A stretch of DNA of 64,000 bases from Ligula intestinalis (taxonomy: Eukaryota; Platyhelminthes; Cestoda; Diphyllobothriidea; Diphyllobothriidae), in NCBI GenBank assembly GCA_036362985.1, contig JAYGXS010000001.1, positions 36,998,408-37,062,407 on the forward strand. The letters are read 5' to 3'. A program made the position numbers and the translations under genes. Positions 20,326 through 30,299 of this stretch are shown one piece after another; the first letter of the stretch is position 1, and each line of letters begins with the position of its first letter. Under the pieces are notes generated by a model. That model was given only the letters and a program-made list of their open reading frames with translations, was not told where the DNA came from and made no database searches.

Positions 20326-21260
20326 ATAACGATAGCCATAGTCCTGCCACTCAAAACAAACTAGATGTCATAGTGCTTAATGCCGGGTCCGTTATAAATT
20401 AAAAGGCTCAACTTCGAGCTATCACTTTCGTGATGATGCCCAATATTATATGCATAACAGAATCTTGGACCCATCCAATCATTTCTGACTCCTCCCTTAT
20501 CATAGACGAGTATGATCTCTATCGTCAAGATCGCATTAGCAAGCGTGGTGGTGGTTGTCTTCTCTATATTAGAACGTCATTTAGGCACTTTCCGTTTTAT
20601 CTAAAAAGCACGTCCTTCTCTGGAAATTACTGTTTCGCTTCTATTATCCTGTCGCCCCGGCAAAAGGCGATTATCGGATATGTATATAATCCTCCTAACT
20701 CTTCATCTGAAGAAGATGCAAATTTGTGTGAGATATTCAAGTTTGTTTCAGAATCCACTTTTGAAGTTAAAATTATTGCTGGAGATTTTAATTTTCCTGA
20801 AATCGACTGGCTTTCAAAATATTGTCCACCTAGATTTCAACCTTTCCTAGATACCATTAATTTTTCGAACTGGTTTCAACTGGTTAGTTCCCAAACAAGA
20901 CAGAATCACATCCTTGATCTGATTTTCACATATGGTATTGCTCCCCTCTTCGTTGACTTTAAGCAGGACATCTCCCAAAGTGATCACACATTAATTCACT
21001 GTTGCCTTTCGCTTCCTTCTACGGAAAAGGCTAGTGCTAGTCGTACCTATCATGCGTATAACCTCGCATATATTAGCTCAATCACCAATTTTCTTGACTC
21101 ATTAGATTGGCAGAGCCTCTCCTCCATTACCGACGCTGCATATCTTTCTGAACTCATGTCGGTCATTTCTAATAAAATGCTGGAATTTGTGCCCACTAAA
21201 ATTGCGAAACCCTACACACCAGAATCTACCGTCCCTGATTTTCTTTTGCCCCGACTATAG
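20322..21260 (+). pseudogene. Family B ORF2 endonuclease domain, one stop
   Basis: AP-type endonuclease starting at an ATG that overlaps the ORF1 stop (ATGA). After MNNDSHSPA comes LDVIVLNAGSVIN and a TAA at about 20400. The same frame is then open from 20430: IICITESWTHP with the catalytic glutamate, KRGGGCLLYI, GYVYNPPN, IIAGDFNFPEIDW, HILDLIFTYG and ISQSDHTLIHCC. All catalytic residues (N, E, GDFN, SDH) are present. The C-terminal part (DSLDWQSL, STVPDFLLPRL) corresponds to the linker region before RT. One stop codon at 20400 and another at 21258 separate it from adjoining parts. Confidence 0.8.
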
Positions 21261-21263
21261 AAA

Positions 21264-22160
21264 TTGAGGAAGTGGCTGAAATATCGATCTAGTAGTTCAC
21301 TGTCTGTGCAGCTAAGGATCGCCGAGATCTTCGAATTAGCGTCCAAGATTCATCTTGCGCGTGACCAGCACAGGGAATCTTGCGCCCTGAGCGAGTCAAA
21401 CTCTGCAAAATCGGTTGCACGACTGTTTCGTCGTAGGTTCTCCGCAAAAGGAGGAATTGAAAAATATACATCTATAAACTTCTGGAGAAGAAAATTTTTG
21501 ATCAACTTCTTGATTTTTGCCTAAAAAATAAGCTCTTAAGTGACTCGAAGCATGGTTTTCTACCCGGAAGATCATGCGAGACGTGTCACTTAGCTTTTCT
21601 TAACCACGTCACTTCCCTCCGTAACGAGCGGCAATCCGTAGTTGTCATCTACTTTGACCTGAGCAAAGCCTTTGACAAGGTACCGCACAGACGGCTTCTA
21701 GTTAAATTGGAAGCCAGTGACATCCGTCCCCCTCTCCTCGACTTCATCGGCTCATACTTGCTAACCACAGTCAGAAAGGTTTTAGTAGGTAGTAGTAACT
21801 CCACTGCTCAGCTGATTACGAGTGGTGTTTTTCAAGGCATTGTATTAGGTCCTTTACTCTTTATTCTATATATAAATGAAACGTCGACTGTTCTGAAAAA
21901 TTCACACAATCTCATTTATGCAGATGACCTCAAATGCATATACTCAATTTCTAAGGACACAGCCAATATATGCGTTGATAAAATAAATGCGGACCTACTT
22001 ACATTCTCACGTTGGGGTGCTTCCTGGCAGATGGTGATCTCTTCATCCAAAAGTAGTTTCATGTGTTTCAGTCCCGCCAAGCTTCCTCGTCCACTAGTCA
22101 TTCAAAATACTCCACTTTTAGAACGATCCACCATAAAAGACTTAGGTCTAAGCTATCCTA
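21264..22160 (+). pseudogene. Family B ORF2 RT, internal deletion
   Basis: The linker helix (LRIAEIFELASKIHLARDQ) runs to SVARLFRRRFSAKGG at about 21450 and then jumps, with a frame change, to the sequence encoding the palm entry region; about 400-500 bp encoding the rest of the linker and RT fingers are missing relative to copy 1. After the jump, frames give KHGFLPGRSCETC, VIYFDLSKAFDKVPH, SGVFQGIVLGPLLF and LIYADDLKCIY with both carboxylate motifs intact, up to RSTIKDLGLSYP at about 22156. There the unrelated insertion begins. Lack of RT fingers makes it inactive. Confidence 0.75.
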
Positions 22161-22724
22161 TGTTTAAGAGAGCTATAACTAGTTTTCTACATTCAGGACA
22201 ACTTTCACGAATTTCGGATGCTGACTCGGTGGAATCACTCTTTCACTCTGATGGCGTTCGTGGACTTTGAACCCCGCCAGGTTTCATGATGAAGATAATG
22301 CTGCTGAAGCAGCAGCCCACAGTCTGCTAACCCCTTAGCCAATAGTGCGCAACTTTTGCCGACAACCATTGAAGGAAGACTGAGAACACTGTGTTCTTGT
22401 GCCAACCCTCTCCGTCTCGAACTAATGTCCTTAAACGATCTGCAACATTTCTCCTGCTGATGAGTCAACTCAGCTTACAACTGTACATTTATTCCGTTTG
22501 TATCATACCTTTGCAGGCAGGTTTTTTTCACTTGAAACACCCTTTCTATCACGCCCAGTATTGACAAAACAAAAAAACCTGAAACAAAATCAATACTGGC
22601 TGCAACATAGGGAGTTTGTTTTAGGGTTTTTCCAGTCTTCGAGGTGTTGGAAGGCGCCCAAGAGGTGCAGTACCAACTCTTTACAATAACCTGTAAACTG
22701 GCATAATAAAAATATTATTGTATT
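22157..22724. mobile_element. Unclassified insertion, about 570 bp, in family B ORF2
   Basis: Comparison with the minus-strand family B copy (8215-8260) shows that the coding sequence should pass from GGTCTAAGCTA directly to AAATAAAC-AGCATT. Here about 570 bp intervene. The insert contains an inverted repeat (CAGGTTTTTT near 22515 against AAAAAACCTG near 22572) and a small minus-strand frame (22235-22468) with no recognised motif. No tRNA box, TIR or poly(A) tail is obvious, so its class is open. Confidence 0.55.
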
Positions 22725-23369
22725 ATAAATAAACTAGCATTTTCACCTCATGCGGATCGAATATCTGCGAAGGCTGCACAGATATGTGGTTTTATGTCAC
22801 ATAATTTCTCCCTCGTGGAAATAAAGTTAAAACTTTATCGCATGTATGTTCTACCCATCCTAGAATATTACTGTCCCCTCTTTGGTCTAATGAATGCTTC
22901 TGACCGCGGTAAGGTTGAAAATGTACAGAGGATGTTCACTCGCAAAATATTCGCTCTTCCTCGATCCACTATTTCTCGTACGGAGAGATGTCAGTTAGTG
23001 AACATGACATTTCTTTGGGTCAGAAGACTCGAAACGGGCCTCTGCTTCCTTTTTCCCGTTAACTCTATCCCTAGCCTCTCACAAATTGATGCTCTTATTC
23101 CCGCAGATAGACCTTATGCTACTCGTAATTCCTCCAGGATTATTGCATCCCCATTTAGCTCCACGTCGAACCATTCTCACTTATTTGCCTCCAAATATGC
23201 CTTCCTCTGGAATAATATTCCCCTCGAAATTAGGGTGTCGTCTAACGTAGCAGTTTCTAAAGTCAAATTACGTAAACACTTAACTTCGGAAGGCAAAAAG
23301 TCCTTGTTATCCATCTCCTTCCCAAACACACAACTTTTGGACTTTGAAATAGGTCCTCCTGGTATATGA
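22725..23369 (+). pseudogene. Family B ORF2 C-terminal domain, intact stop
   Basis: Continuation of ORF2 after the insertion: HADRISAKAAQICGF (with an indel) then the open stretch 22794-23369 with KLYRMYVLPILEYYCPLF, NVQRMFTRKIFALPR, MTFLWVRRLETGLC, PYATRNSSRII and FASKYAFLWNNIPLEIR, the usual end of CR1-like ORF2 proteins. It ends at TGA 23367-23369. This is the best guide to the family B C-terminus in the window. Confidence 0.75.
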
Positions 23370-24165
23370 GGTGGTTATATTTATATTACATTGTTTTCCA
23401 TATGTGTCTATTTCTTCCTCTATATAGTGATATTTGCAACGATGTTTCGTCTCTGACTCTGTCCAGTCATCATTGCCGTTCTCCGTTTCGCGTTTTAAAA
23501 CCCAGACGATGGGCTTCGTGGTCTCTAATCGTGCTTACGGCGGTTCTGCTTTTTTCGCCAGCTCGTCGCTAGACTCCGCAGTCCACAAGTTCGCATCTCC
23601 GGCGTTTCTGCGATGATCACGTGACCCCTGCCGTTCCCTCATCTTGTCGACCTTGTTGTCCGCGATGGCCTCCTCCGGTCTCACCTCCTTGATGGTTGAT
23701 CATGAAGCCAGTAGGGCGGTGTTACAATGGTGAACGACAGCCTCTGCTGCCAAATGATTTCTCCAATTGACAAGAAGCATTTCCAACCCTCATACCTTCT
23801 CATCAACAGTCCTGTCTCATTGCACTGCAATCAATCCTATCAACCAACCTCGTTAATTTTGCAGAAGCAGTTTTTTCTCCTACGTTTTGTTTTCTTTTTA
23901 AGCGAGGGTCCGCTGAACTCTGCCCCCGTTTTAATGGTAGGAGTTTTTTTACTGCTTCCTCCTTAGTTCACCATGCGTTTTCAGAGAGTGTTGACTACTA
24001 TTTTAAAATGACGATATGTTGGTGGGTATTAATTTTATCTGCCAGCAGTGCTAAATGCTCTCACTGCCTATGTGGTTGTCCACGGAGAGCAGCATTTATC
24101 AACTTTGTATTTTTTTTCCACAGCATTAAGTTTGCAATGACGAGGCCCTTCGGGCCTAAAATATA
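23370..24165 (+). other. Family B 3' UTR with terminal hairpin
   Basis: About 800 bp of non-coding sequence. Blocks near 23900-23955 (GCTGAACTCTGCC, GAGTTTTTTTACTGC) and the end (CATTAAGTTTGCAATGA, then GGCCCTTCGGGCC and an AAAATATA tail) recur in the solo copy at 24425-24925. The GC hairpin next to an A/T-rich tail is the likely RT recognition structure of this family. Confidence 0.7.
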
Positions 24166-24424
24166 AAATATATTTATTTTTTATTATTTAGTTATACAGA
24201 TAGTACTGGTAGCGGCAGTGTTTTTTCTATTTAACTGATAGTGTGAGAGTGAAAGTACCATTAAAAGTAGAAATGATAAATACAGTAAGCTGAGAGCACA
24301 CTACAAGTACTATTCCACAGGACAGCAGTACGACAATACAGTATCAGGTAGATACAGTAGGCCAGTCTAAGTCAGTTGAAAAGGAATAGGGCAATTTCAG
24401 CAAAACTGGTAGTACTAGTGATAA

Positions 24425-24925
24425 TGGGGACTCGGTGGTATACTCTGGAGTCTGGTGGGTCGCAGCTCGCTGTTGTTGCCTTGACTTCTACTGCCTTCTC
24501 CTCGGTGCGATCCTGTTGTCCGGGATGACCCCTTCTTAACTTACCACTGTATTATTTTCCCCATGTCAATAAGCGTCCCGAACCCTCAACTACAGGATCC
24601 CATCTAACTGCATCGTGTCATACCATGCTACCTATTAAGGCAGTTCTTTCTCCTATATTTTTTTGGAAATCGGTGACGCGCTGAACTCAGCCACCGATGT
24701 AAGAGTTTTTTTACTGCCCAGATCATTATTTTATAATAGAGTTCGCTGTTAATCGGATCTAACTTACAATCTTACCACGCGTACCATACCACTAATTCCT
24801 GTTGTCATACAGTTGCTTGCGCAGCTCTGATTACCAATTTTGTGTTTTTTTCTTTCCACGATAGCACTAAGTTTGTAATGAAAGGGCCGCTTGGGCCTTA
24901 AATATATAATGTATTATTATTAATA
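24425..24925 (+). mobile_element. Solo family B 3' end (5'-truncated LINE)
   Basis: Plus-strand copy of the family B 3' UTR without coding sequence: GCTGAACTCAGCCACCGA, GAGTTTTTTTACTGC and the end AGTTTGTAATGAAAGGGCC-GCTT-GGGCCTTAAATATATAA at 24865-24905. Severe 5' truncation is common for LINE insertions. It ends at a family A fragment on the other strand. Confidence 0.75.
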
Positions 24926-26170
24926 AGCAATAAGCGTAATATATGGGAATATGAGCTTACAAAATTTATCATCTTCACGTGGTGATCCTGTAGGACACTT
25001 TCGATTTCCTGCGAGTATGCGGAAAAGAACATACCTCATTGGGTAGAATGTCAATGGTTTCAGGGAGAAGTTAGTAGTCGAAAAACACACTGGACTGACT
25101 TCCGGTCGTTCAGTAGAAGACCATTTGCTGACGACCATACTAAGACGTGGTTCGGACCATCCCTCAGTACTTTTGAGAGGAAAGCCAACAATCATATAAC
25201 CAGCATATTTAACAAACAGGCATTCTTCTGGTGATCGTAGGTTGTCAATATGGAACGAGAAGAGGTAAAGAAATGATAAAGCTCCTTGGAAAACCCCACA
25301 GTTTTTGAGAAGGACCATGGATTTTTGCTTGTCACACTGAAGAAATTGGGTGCGGGAAGTGAAGAAGTCCTCAAGCCAAGATACAGCCCAGCCGGGAAGC
25401 TTTGTTAAGAAGACGGCGTGGGATCGTATTGAAGACTGAGGAGATGTCAAGAAAAGCACATGCGTATGCACGGCAGCACTTACGTAAGCCTTGTAGAGCA
25501 GAATGGACTACTAGAGCAACAGCGTCTGGTGTACTACGCGTACCCTTATGCATAAATCGTAAGGAATCGGAAAAATAGGAGGAAACTGCACAATTATATC
25601 CAAGGCAAATCATTCTACAATATTTAGTACTTCAGAAAAAGCAGGCCATTGGACAAAAGGAATTGGGACCCAAAGAAGAGGTTTTTTTTCGGGATGGGAG
25701 TGATCCTTTTTTATAGCCAGTTGTCGGGAATCTTAGATTCTACAACGGAGGAGTTGTCAATTCAGGGGCTTAATTAAAAGAGCAGGATTTCAAGAGAAAC
25801 GGTAGGATACCATCTGGCCCAGCAGTCGTTGAATCTCGAACCTTTTTAAGATGTTTCATCACTTTTGCCACAGACACAGGAGTAAAGACACGTGGTAATA
25901 AGGAAATACCGTTTGTCGAAAGATGGGAGTCGGTGGGAGTGCGAATGAAGTTTGCAGTTAAACAGTCTAAGTCTAAGTCAGCATCGATATGCGCTAGTGT
26001 ATTGCGTTGACCAGTGAGATGTAGATGAAGTAAAAATCTAACTAATAAAAAGGTCGTTCAGCCTGGTAATCTCACTTTTTATTAAGAGGTTTACATCCTT
26101 TAGTCTTCCAAGTAGACCTAGTTTGCAGAACAGTTCCGTTTGGTGTCTAAAAATTTTAGATTGGGAGAGA
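24926..26170 (-). mobile_element. Family A LINE, eroded copy 2, minus strand
   Basis: Minus-strand relative of the family A RT at 2872-4185. Readable blocks, right to left: GPDGILPFLLKSCSF (about 25810), WVPIPF-like fingers, a repeat of RFMHKGTRSTPDAVALVVHSAL (shorter than family A by an indel), RAYACAFLDISSVFNTIP with catalytic Asp present, PGWAVSWLEDFFTSRTQF, NNC/KNCGVFQG, and FVKYAGYMIVG, where the first Asp of Y-A-D-D reads Gly and the second Tyr. The catalytic box is destroyed. Three frames are needed, so it is an old copy, lacking the endonuclease and 3' UTR. Confidence 0.75.
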
Positions 26171-26174
26171 ATAT

Positions 26175-27370
26175 TCTGTCAGCTCTAGCCATAACAGTGT
26201 TAGGACGGCCGATAGTAAAAATTTCGGGCAAAAATGATTAAAGAGGCCGAAAAATTTCATCAACTTATAAGAAAAAAACTACTTTCAAATGGTCAGTAGC
26301 CTGACTTTGATTTTTTTCGTTAAGTTCCACCAATAGGAGGACAAATTTCAATTTTCATTAAATTCAGGAGGAAATAAACCTGTCTTTCCTGAAACTTAAA
26401 GGAAGGCATATTGAGTAAGTATTTGGTAGGTATATTAAAACTCAGGTCTTCAGTAGTTTTTTACTAGGGGAATGAGATTACTCTTTCACGTGCTCTTACT
26501 TATGTAACCGTAGACCCGTAAAATACCTACTCGTTACACTTCACTATATCCTTTTGAAATCTTGCCACGTTTTGTAGTTGGCAGACAAGGTTTCTCTGCG
26601 CTTTTTATCCAGCTATGGACACAGGGCTCCTATAAGGCTTTTTGGTTCAGTGCTTCTGTTAATGCTCTCGAGCCCAAAAACGACACTAAGACAGGGTTTT
26701 CAGCAAGCAACTTGCTCAAAGTTCGTCAACACTTCAGTGTGTAGAAAGAATGCAAAGTGATTTTCGGTGTGTGACTTAAGCTTTACGGAGTGAGAACAGC
26801 GGGTAAGCAAAGGAGATGGGCCACCTGTGGCAATTAGTGAAAATTTGAAGACACTTTTTCTCAAGTCAGGCATTAAATTAGAGGGTAGAAGAGGTCATGA
26901 AGCCAGTTGAAAGGAACACTGTAGCGCGGGGGGCTATCACTGTCAGCGTTGCAGAGACAGCAAGCGGGGCAGCTTCAGCTCGGATAGACAACTTCACCCA
27001 CGCAGACATTGTGATACGGCATCGTATCATTGATGGAATATATAAACAAATACTCAAAACGGCAACATGCAGCTAAGAGAGGCCCATATAAACTAGCTGT
27101 GTGGTTATTCGATAAAAACACGGAAATGCATGCACCCTATTGACTAATACGAACACGCCAAAGTCACCTCCGGCAGTAGGCTTAGATGGGGACTAGTTGT
27201 AACGGATACGCAGCTCCTAAACAACAGGATAACTCATGAAACCAAAGGCAGAGGTAGCACATCCAGAAATCAAAAAATAATAATACGTGGCGAACAAATG
27301 CGAAGGTTCCAGTTCCAGGTGTTCGCATAAGCAAAATAGGTGACTGTTCAAACGCCAGAACAACTTACTG
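26175..27370. other. Unassigned, AT-rich spacer
   Basis: No open frame with recognisable motif and no clear repeat. Two overlapping short plus-strand frames near 26560-26760 look like chance. Confidence 0.5.
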
Positions 27371-27371
27371 A

Positions 27372-27555
27372 TTCAACTGACCTAATTGTGAAAAATTTGC
27401 GGCCTCAGTGGAATTCGAAACCACACAGCAGGGAAGGCTTTCTTACAGCCAACTCTCTACCATTGAGCCACAAAGGCACACTGAAGCACTGTAATTAACC
27501 ACACTTGGGTTGATTTCCCGCCCAGCCTACAGCGAATTTATCACAATTGGGTCAG
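27372..27555 (-). repeat. tRNA-headed repeat (family S), partial, minus strand
   Basis: On the minus strand, a tRNA-like head (27400-27478) has an A box TGGCTCAATGGTAGAG and a B box GGTTTCGAATTCC, followed by the family tail TTTTTCACAATTAGGTCAG. The upstream body (GGGCGGGAAATC, CCCAAGTGTGGTTAA) matches other copies at 29366, 40005, 62641 and 62974. A plus-strand tail-like piece (TCACAATTGGGTCAGTTGAA) lies at 27540-27560, directly against the 3' end of a Penelope element. Confidence 0.75.
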
Positions 27556-27559
27556 TTGA

Positions 27560-28770
27560 ATTATTTAAATCTGAGAAGAAGACGACTCGATCGCTGAGAC
27601 AATAATTTTATTCCCCTGACGTTTCAATATCCATCGCAGATTCGTCATCAGAGACATAGTCAGAGAGCAATAGCAGATAGAGTAGCACAAGCACATGAGC
27701 TTGCTGTATTTATACGATACAGTAATTACTGCAAACATATGACGACAATTAACCATAATTGCCTTCTTGAGTGTTCGTGGTCTGTTGAGCGGCATGCGGG
27801 CTCTGACCTGCTGACCCTTCATCACGCGTGATGGGCTCGGGCGTGATGATTGCTGGGTCATCCGGCCCTCCGGTACTGGTATAGGATGAGCCGGTAGCCT
27901 GTCCGCTCCCCAAGCGGCGACTTGTTTCGGCCAAATTGAGTCTCAGCACCATATATGGATTGGGGGTCCGTGAACCATGACTCAAGTAATTCTCGGCTCA
28001 CCCGATTGTCTCCTCTTGCGAGAATTTCGGCCTCATCAAATTTGAATGTGGCCGGGTCTCGTCGAATGAGTCGCAACTTGAGAATTGGCATCATTTCGCC
28101 GCACTGCTGCCACGTGTTCGGCAATTCGCGTCTTGAGAAGCCTACCTGTTTCTCCGACATAGTTGCTTTGCCCGCAACTGCACCAGATCCTGTAGACGAC
28201 TCCAAATGTTCCTTGTCGTGACAGTGGGTCTTACGGTTTCATTATCCGACGCCTTATTGTTGCTCCGGCCTGTGTACGACTCAAAATCCAAGTGCTGTGA
28301 GAAGACGGCCGATAGCCTCCGAGACGTTTTTGACGTACGGGATCGCTCGCCAAATTTTGGGGTTGGTGCGACTTTGCTGCCCATCTCGTTTGAGTAGGCA
28401 CCGTTTGACGAAGTTGCACGAGTAGCCATTTTCTCTGAACACGCGTCGAAGGTATTGTACCTCGGCAACTTTATCTTCTTGTTCGCTGCAGTGCGTCTCA
28501 ACATGCCGACAGAGCGTCCTGACGCAATTGCGTTTGTGGCTGCTTGGGTAGTTGCTGTTGTAATTCAGTACTTGCATTGTGTTTGTCGCTTTCCTGAATA
28601 CTGAAGTCTTAAGGCCACTACAATCTTTGCGACAGACGAGGACATCAAGGAAGGCCAGCTGGTCTTTCTCTTCCTCCTCCATCGTAAATTGGAGGTCCGG
28701 GAATGCTTTGTTGAGACGTCATTTGAACGTGAGCAGCTGATCTCGTTCAATGACGACGAAGGTACCATGC
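27560..28770 (-). mobile_element. Penelope-like element P1 (RT end, GIY-YIG, 3' end), minus strand
   Basis: PLE fragment reading right to left: end of RT (GTFVVIERDQLLTF, FTMEEEEKDQLAFLDVLV, SVFRKATNT, SSHKRNCVRTLCR), linker (YLRRVFRENGY, IPYVKNVSEAIGRLL), then a GIY-YIG endonuclease at about 28060-28205: VVYRIWCSCGQSNYVGETGR, LLKTRIAEHVAAVRR, FDEAEILARGDNR, VSRELLESWF. The GIY-like Y and YVG plus the following Arg are present. The 3' UTR carries a hammerhead-like motif (27605-27655). A few frameshifts are present; the RT catalytic aspartates are mutated or missing (YVDD reads WHG next to the junction). It faces copy P2 head to head at about 28770. Confidence 0.85.
27605..27655 (-). ncRNA. 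Hammerhead-ribozyme-like motif at the 3' end of P1
   Basis: On the minus strand CTGATGA (27645-27651), a short stem II region with ATC...GAT pairing, then GAAACGTC (27618-27625), followed by AGGGGAATAAAA. This matches the hammerhead core CUGANGA-stem-GAAA-stem-UH. Stem I is short (CT/AG, then a wobble). Confidence 0.55.
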
Positions 28771-29320
28771 CAATTCTCAAGTTGCGGCTCATCCGACGAG
28801 AATCGGCGACATATTCAAATTTGATGAGGCCGAAATTCTCGCAAGAATGGACAATCGGGTGAGCCGAGAATTACTTGAGTTATGGTTCACGGGCCCCCAA
28901 TCCATCAACAAGTACAACGATTTGCCCAATGCATATTTGGTGCTGAGACACAATTTGGCCAAAGCAAATCGCCACTTGGGGAACGGACAAACCACCGGCT
29001 CATCCTATACTAGTACCGGAGGGCCAGGTGACCAGGCAATAATCACGCCCGAGTCCACCACGGGTGATGAAAGGTCAGCAGGTCAGAGCCCGCATGCCGC
29101 TCAACAGACCACGAACACTCAAGAAGGCAATTATGGTTAATTGTCGTCGTATGTTTGCAGTAATTACTGTATCCTATAAATCTTACAAACTCCTGTGCAT
29201 GTGCTACCCTATCTGTTGTTCCTCTATGAGTATGTTTCTGATGACGAATCCGCGATGGATATTGAAACGTCAGGTGAATTAAAGCATTGTCCCAGCAATC
29301 GAGTCGTCTTCTTCTCAATT
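28766..29320 (+). mobile_element. Penelope-like element P2 (GIY-YIG C-terminus and 3' end), plus strand
   Basis: Plus-strand copy about 85-90 percent identical by eye to the GIY-YIG C-terminal half and 3' UTR of P1, truncated at ATGCCAATTCTCAAGTTGCG. It encodes NRVSRELLELWF, PQSINKYNDLPNAYLVL and the tail TNTQEGNYG, then the 3' UTR with a hammerhead-like motif. P1 and P2 form a large inverted repeat with arms of about 550 bp separated by about 650 bp of P1-only sequence. Confidence 0.85.
29230..29275 (+). ncRNA. Hammerhead-ribozyme-like motif at the 3' end of P2
   Basis: CTGATGA at 29238-29244, stem II ATCC/GGAT (29248-29251 with 29257-29260, loop GCGAT), GAAACGTC at 29264-29271, then AGGTGAATTAAA. 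The core residues are all present; stem I is weak in this copy. Confidence 0.6.
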
Positions 29321-29365
29321 ACTTCCTGGGACTTACCTGTTCGCTTGCATTGGCAAGTTATTCAA

Positions 29366-29665
29366 ATCTGCCAAACCCTCCTAATAAGTAAGTGAGCCTA
29401 GTAGTCATTTTGGTGGATTCTAGATGATTGCTTAGGAAATCCTGCCTGGGCAGCCAGCTTGTTGCTATGTACCATACAGGCAGTAGGTTGGGTGGCAAAA
29501 TCGGTCCAAGTTTGATTAAATTTAAAGCTTCGGCGTGCCTGCGTAGCTCAGTGGTTGAGCGTTGGTTGTAAGAAAGCCTTCCCTGCTGTGCGGGTTCTAA
29601 TCCCACCGAGGCCGTGAATTTTTCACAAAGGACCAATTGAGTTGTTCAAATATGGCAAACCATTC
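29366..29665 (+). repeat. tRNA-headed repeat (family S), plus strand
   Basis: Unit of about 300 bp. It starts AAATCTGCCAAACC, continues CTAGTAGTCATTTTGGTGG and ATTGCTTAGGAAATCCTGC, then a tRNA-like head (about 29533-29613; A box TAGCTCAGTGGTTGAGCG, B box GGGTTCTAATCCC), then the tail GAATTTTTCACAAAGGACC. The unit is followed by TTCAAATATGGCAAACC, a repeat of its own start. The A-to-B box distance is longer than in a class I tRNA, so it is a derivative. Confidence 0.75.
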
Positions 29666-30290
29666 TAATAATTTGTTGATCATTCTGATCTTTCGAACTC
29701 GTGTAGTTGGTCATCAGGGCCAGCAGCAACAACAAAGGTGAAAAGTATTGGGGGTGCAGGCCAATCAATTATCAATTAAGTAAGTCTGGAGATGACTTCG
29801 TAGAGCTCTGTTCGCCGGAGAAAATCGATTGATTAGTTTTCATCCAAGGACTAGGTGTTAATTAGTTCGCGTTTCGTCTTGTTGATTGATGACTACGAAG
29901 TTGAACTAATAGCCGACTTCGTAGGTATGAGTAGTAAATTGCGGTAATTCACGGACCCTTAGTACATTCAACTTATGTTCATGTATGCGCGATACGAACA
30001 CGCGTTCAGTGTGACCTATGTAGCTACCTGGACAGCTTAGGCATGAGATGCTATACACTTTCCCAGATTACCCTTTGGGTTTCAGTCGGTCTTTGATTTT
30101 CATCATCCTGCTGCGCAGTGCAGCTTTGGGCCAGTGTGCACTTTCAACAATGTACTCAGTCGCTTCTGAGACGCTCATGAGGATGTATGGCAGAAAGTGC
30201 CATACAGTCTGGCTCTTCCGGGACCGACTGCGTAGACATCGGCTTATAAACGCCTTCAGATGACCATTCCGCCCGGCGTGCTACCTACTT
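29660..30290 (-). mobile_element. Penelope-like element P3 (linker, GIY-YIG, 3' end), minus strand
   Basis: One minus-strand frame from about 30290 reads LKAFISRCLRSRSRKSQ, FLPYILMSVSEATEYI, KIKDRLKPKGNLGKVYSI, then the endonuclease start SCLSCPGSYIGHTERVF, SRIHEHKLNVLRVREL (about 29940-30060). The Y-I-G and following Arg of GIY-YIG nucleases are present. The C-terminal part decays after QFTTHTYEVGY. The 3' UTR (29660-29900) holds a hammerhead-like motif at 29687-29717. It lies head to head with P4. Confidence 0.8.
29680..29722 (-). ncRNA. Hammerhead-ribozyme-like motif at the 3' end of P3
   Basis: On the minus strand CTGATGA (29711-29717), stem II AACT/AGTT with loop ACACG, then GAAAGATC (29687-29694). 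All core positions fit CUGANGA and GAAA, and UC precedes the predicted cleavage point. Stem III pairing is imperfect. Confidence 0.55.
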
Positions 30291-30299
30291 GCTGATAAC

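Larger units (their letters stand above)
18795..24165 (+). mobile_element. Family B LINE, copy 3, most complete (5' UTR to 3' end)
   Basis: Plus-strand LINE of about 5.4 kb with a 5' UTR (18795-18930), ORF1 (18930-20325), ORF2 (20322-23369) and a long 3' UTR that ends in a GC hairpin GGCCCTTCGGGCC at 24144-24156 followed by TAAAATATAAAATATA. The start aligns with the 5' end of copy 1 (4770). ORF2 has lost the linker/RT-finger region (junction about 21450) and carries an unrelated insertion of about 570 bp (22157-22724). The endonuclease and the C-terminal domain are otherwise readable. Confidence 0.8.
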
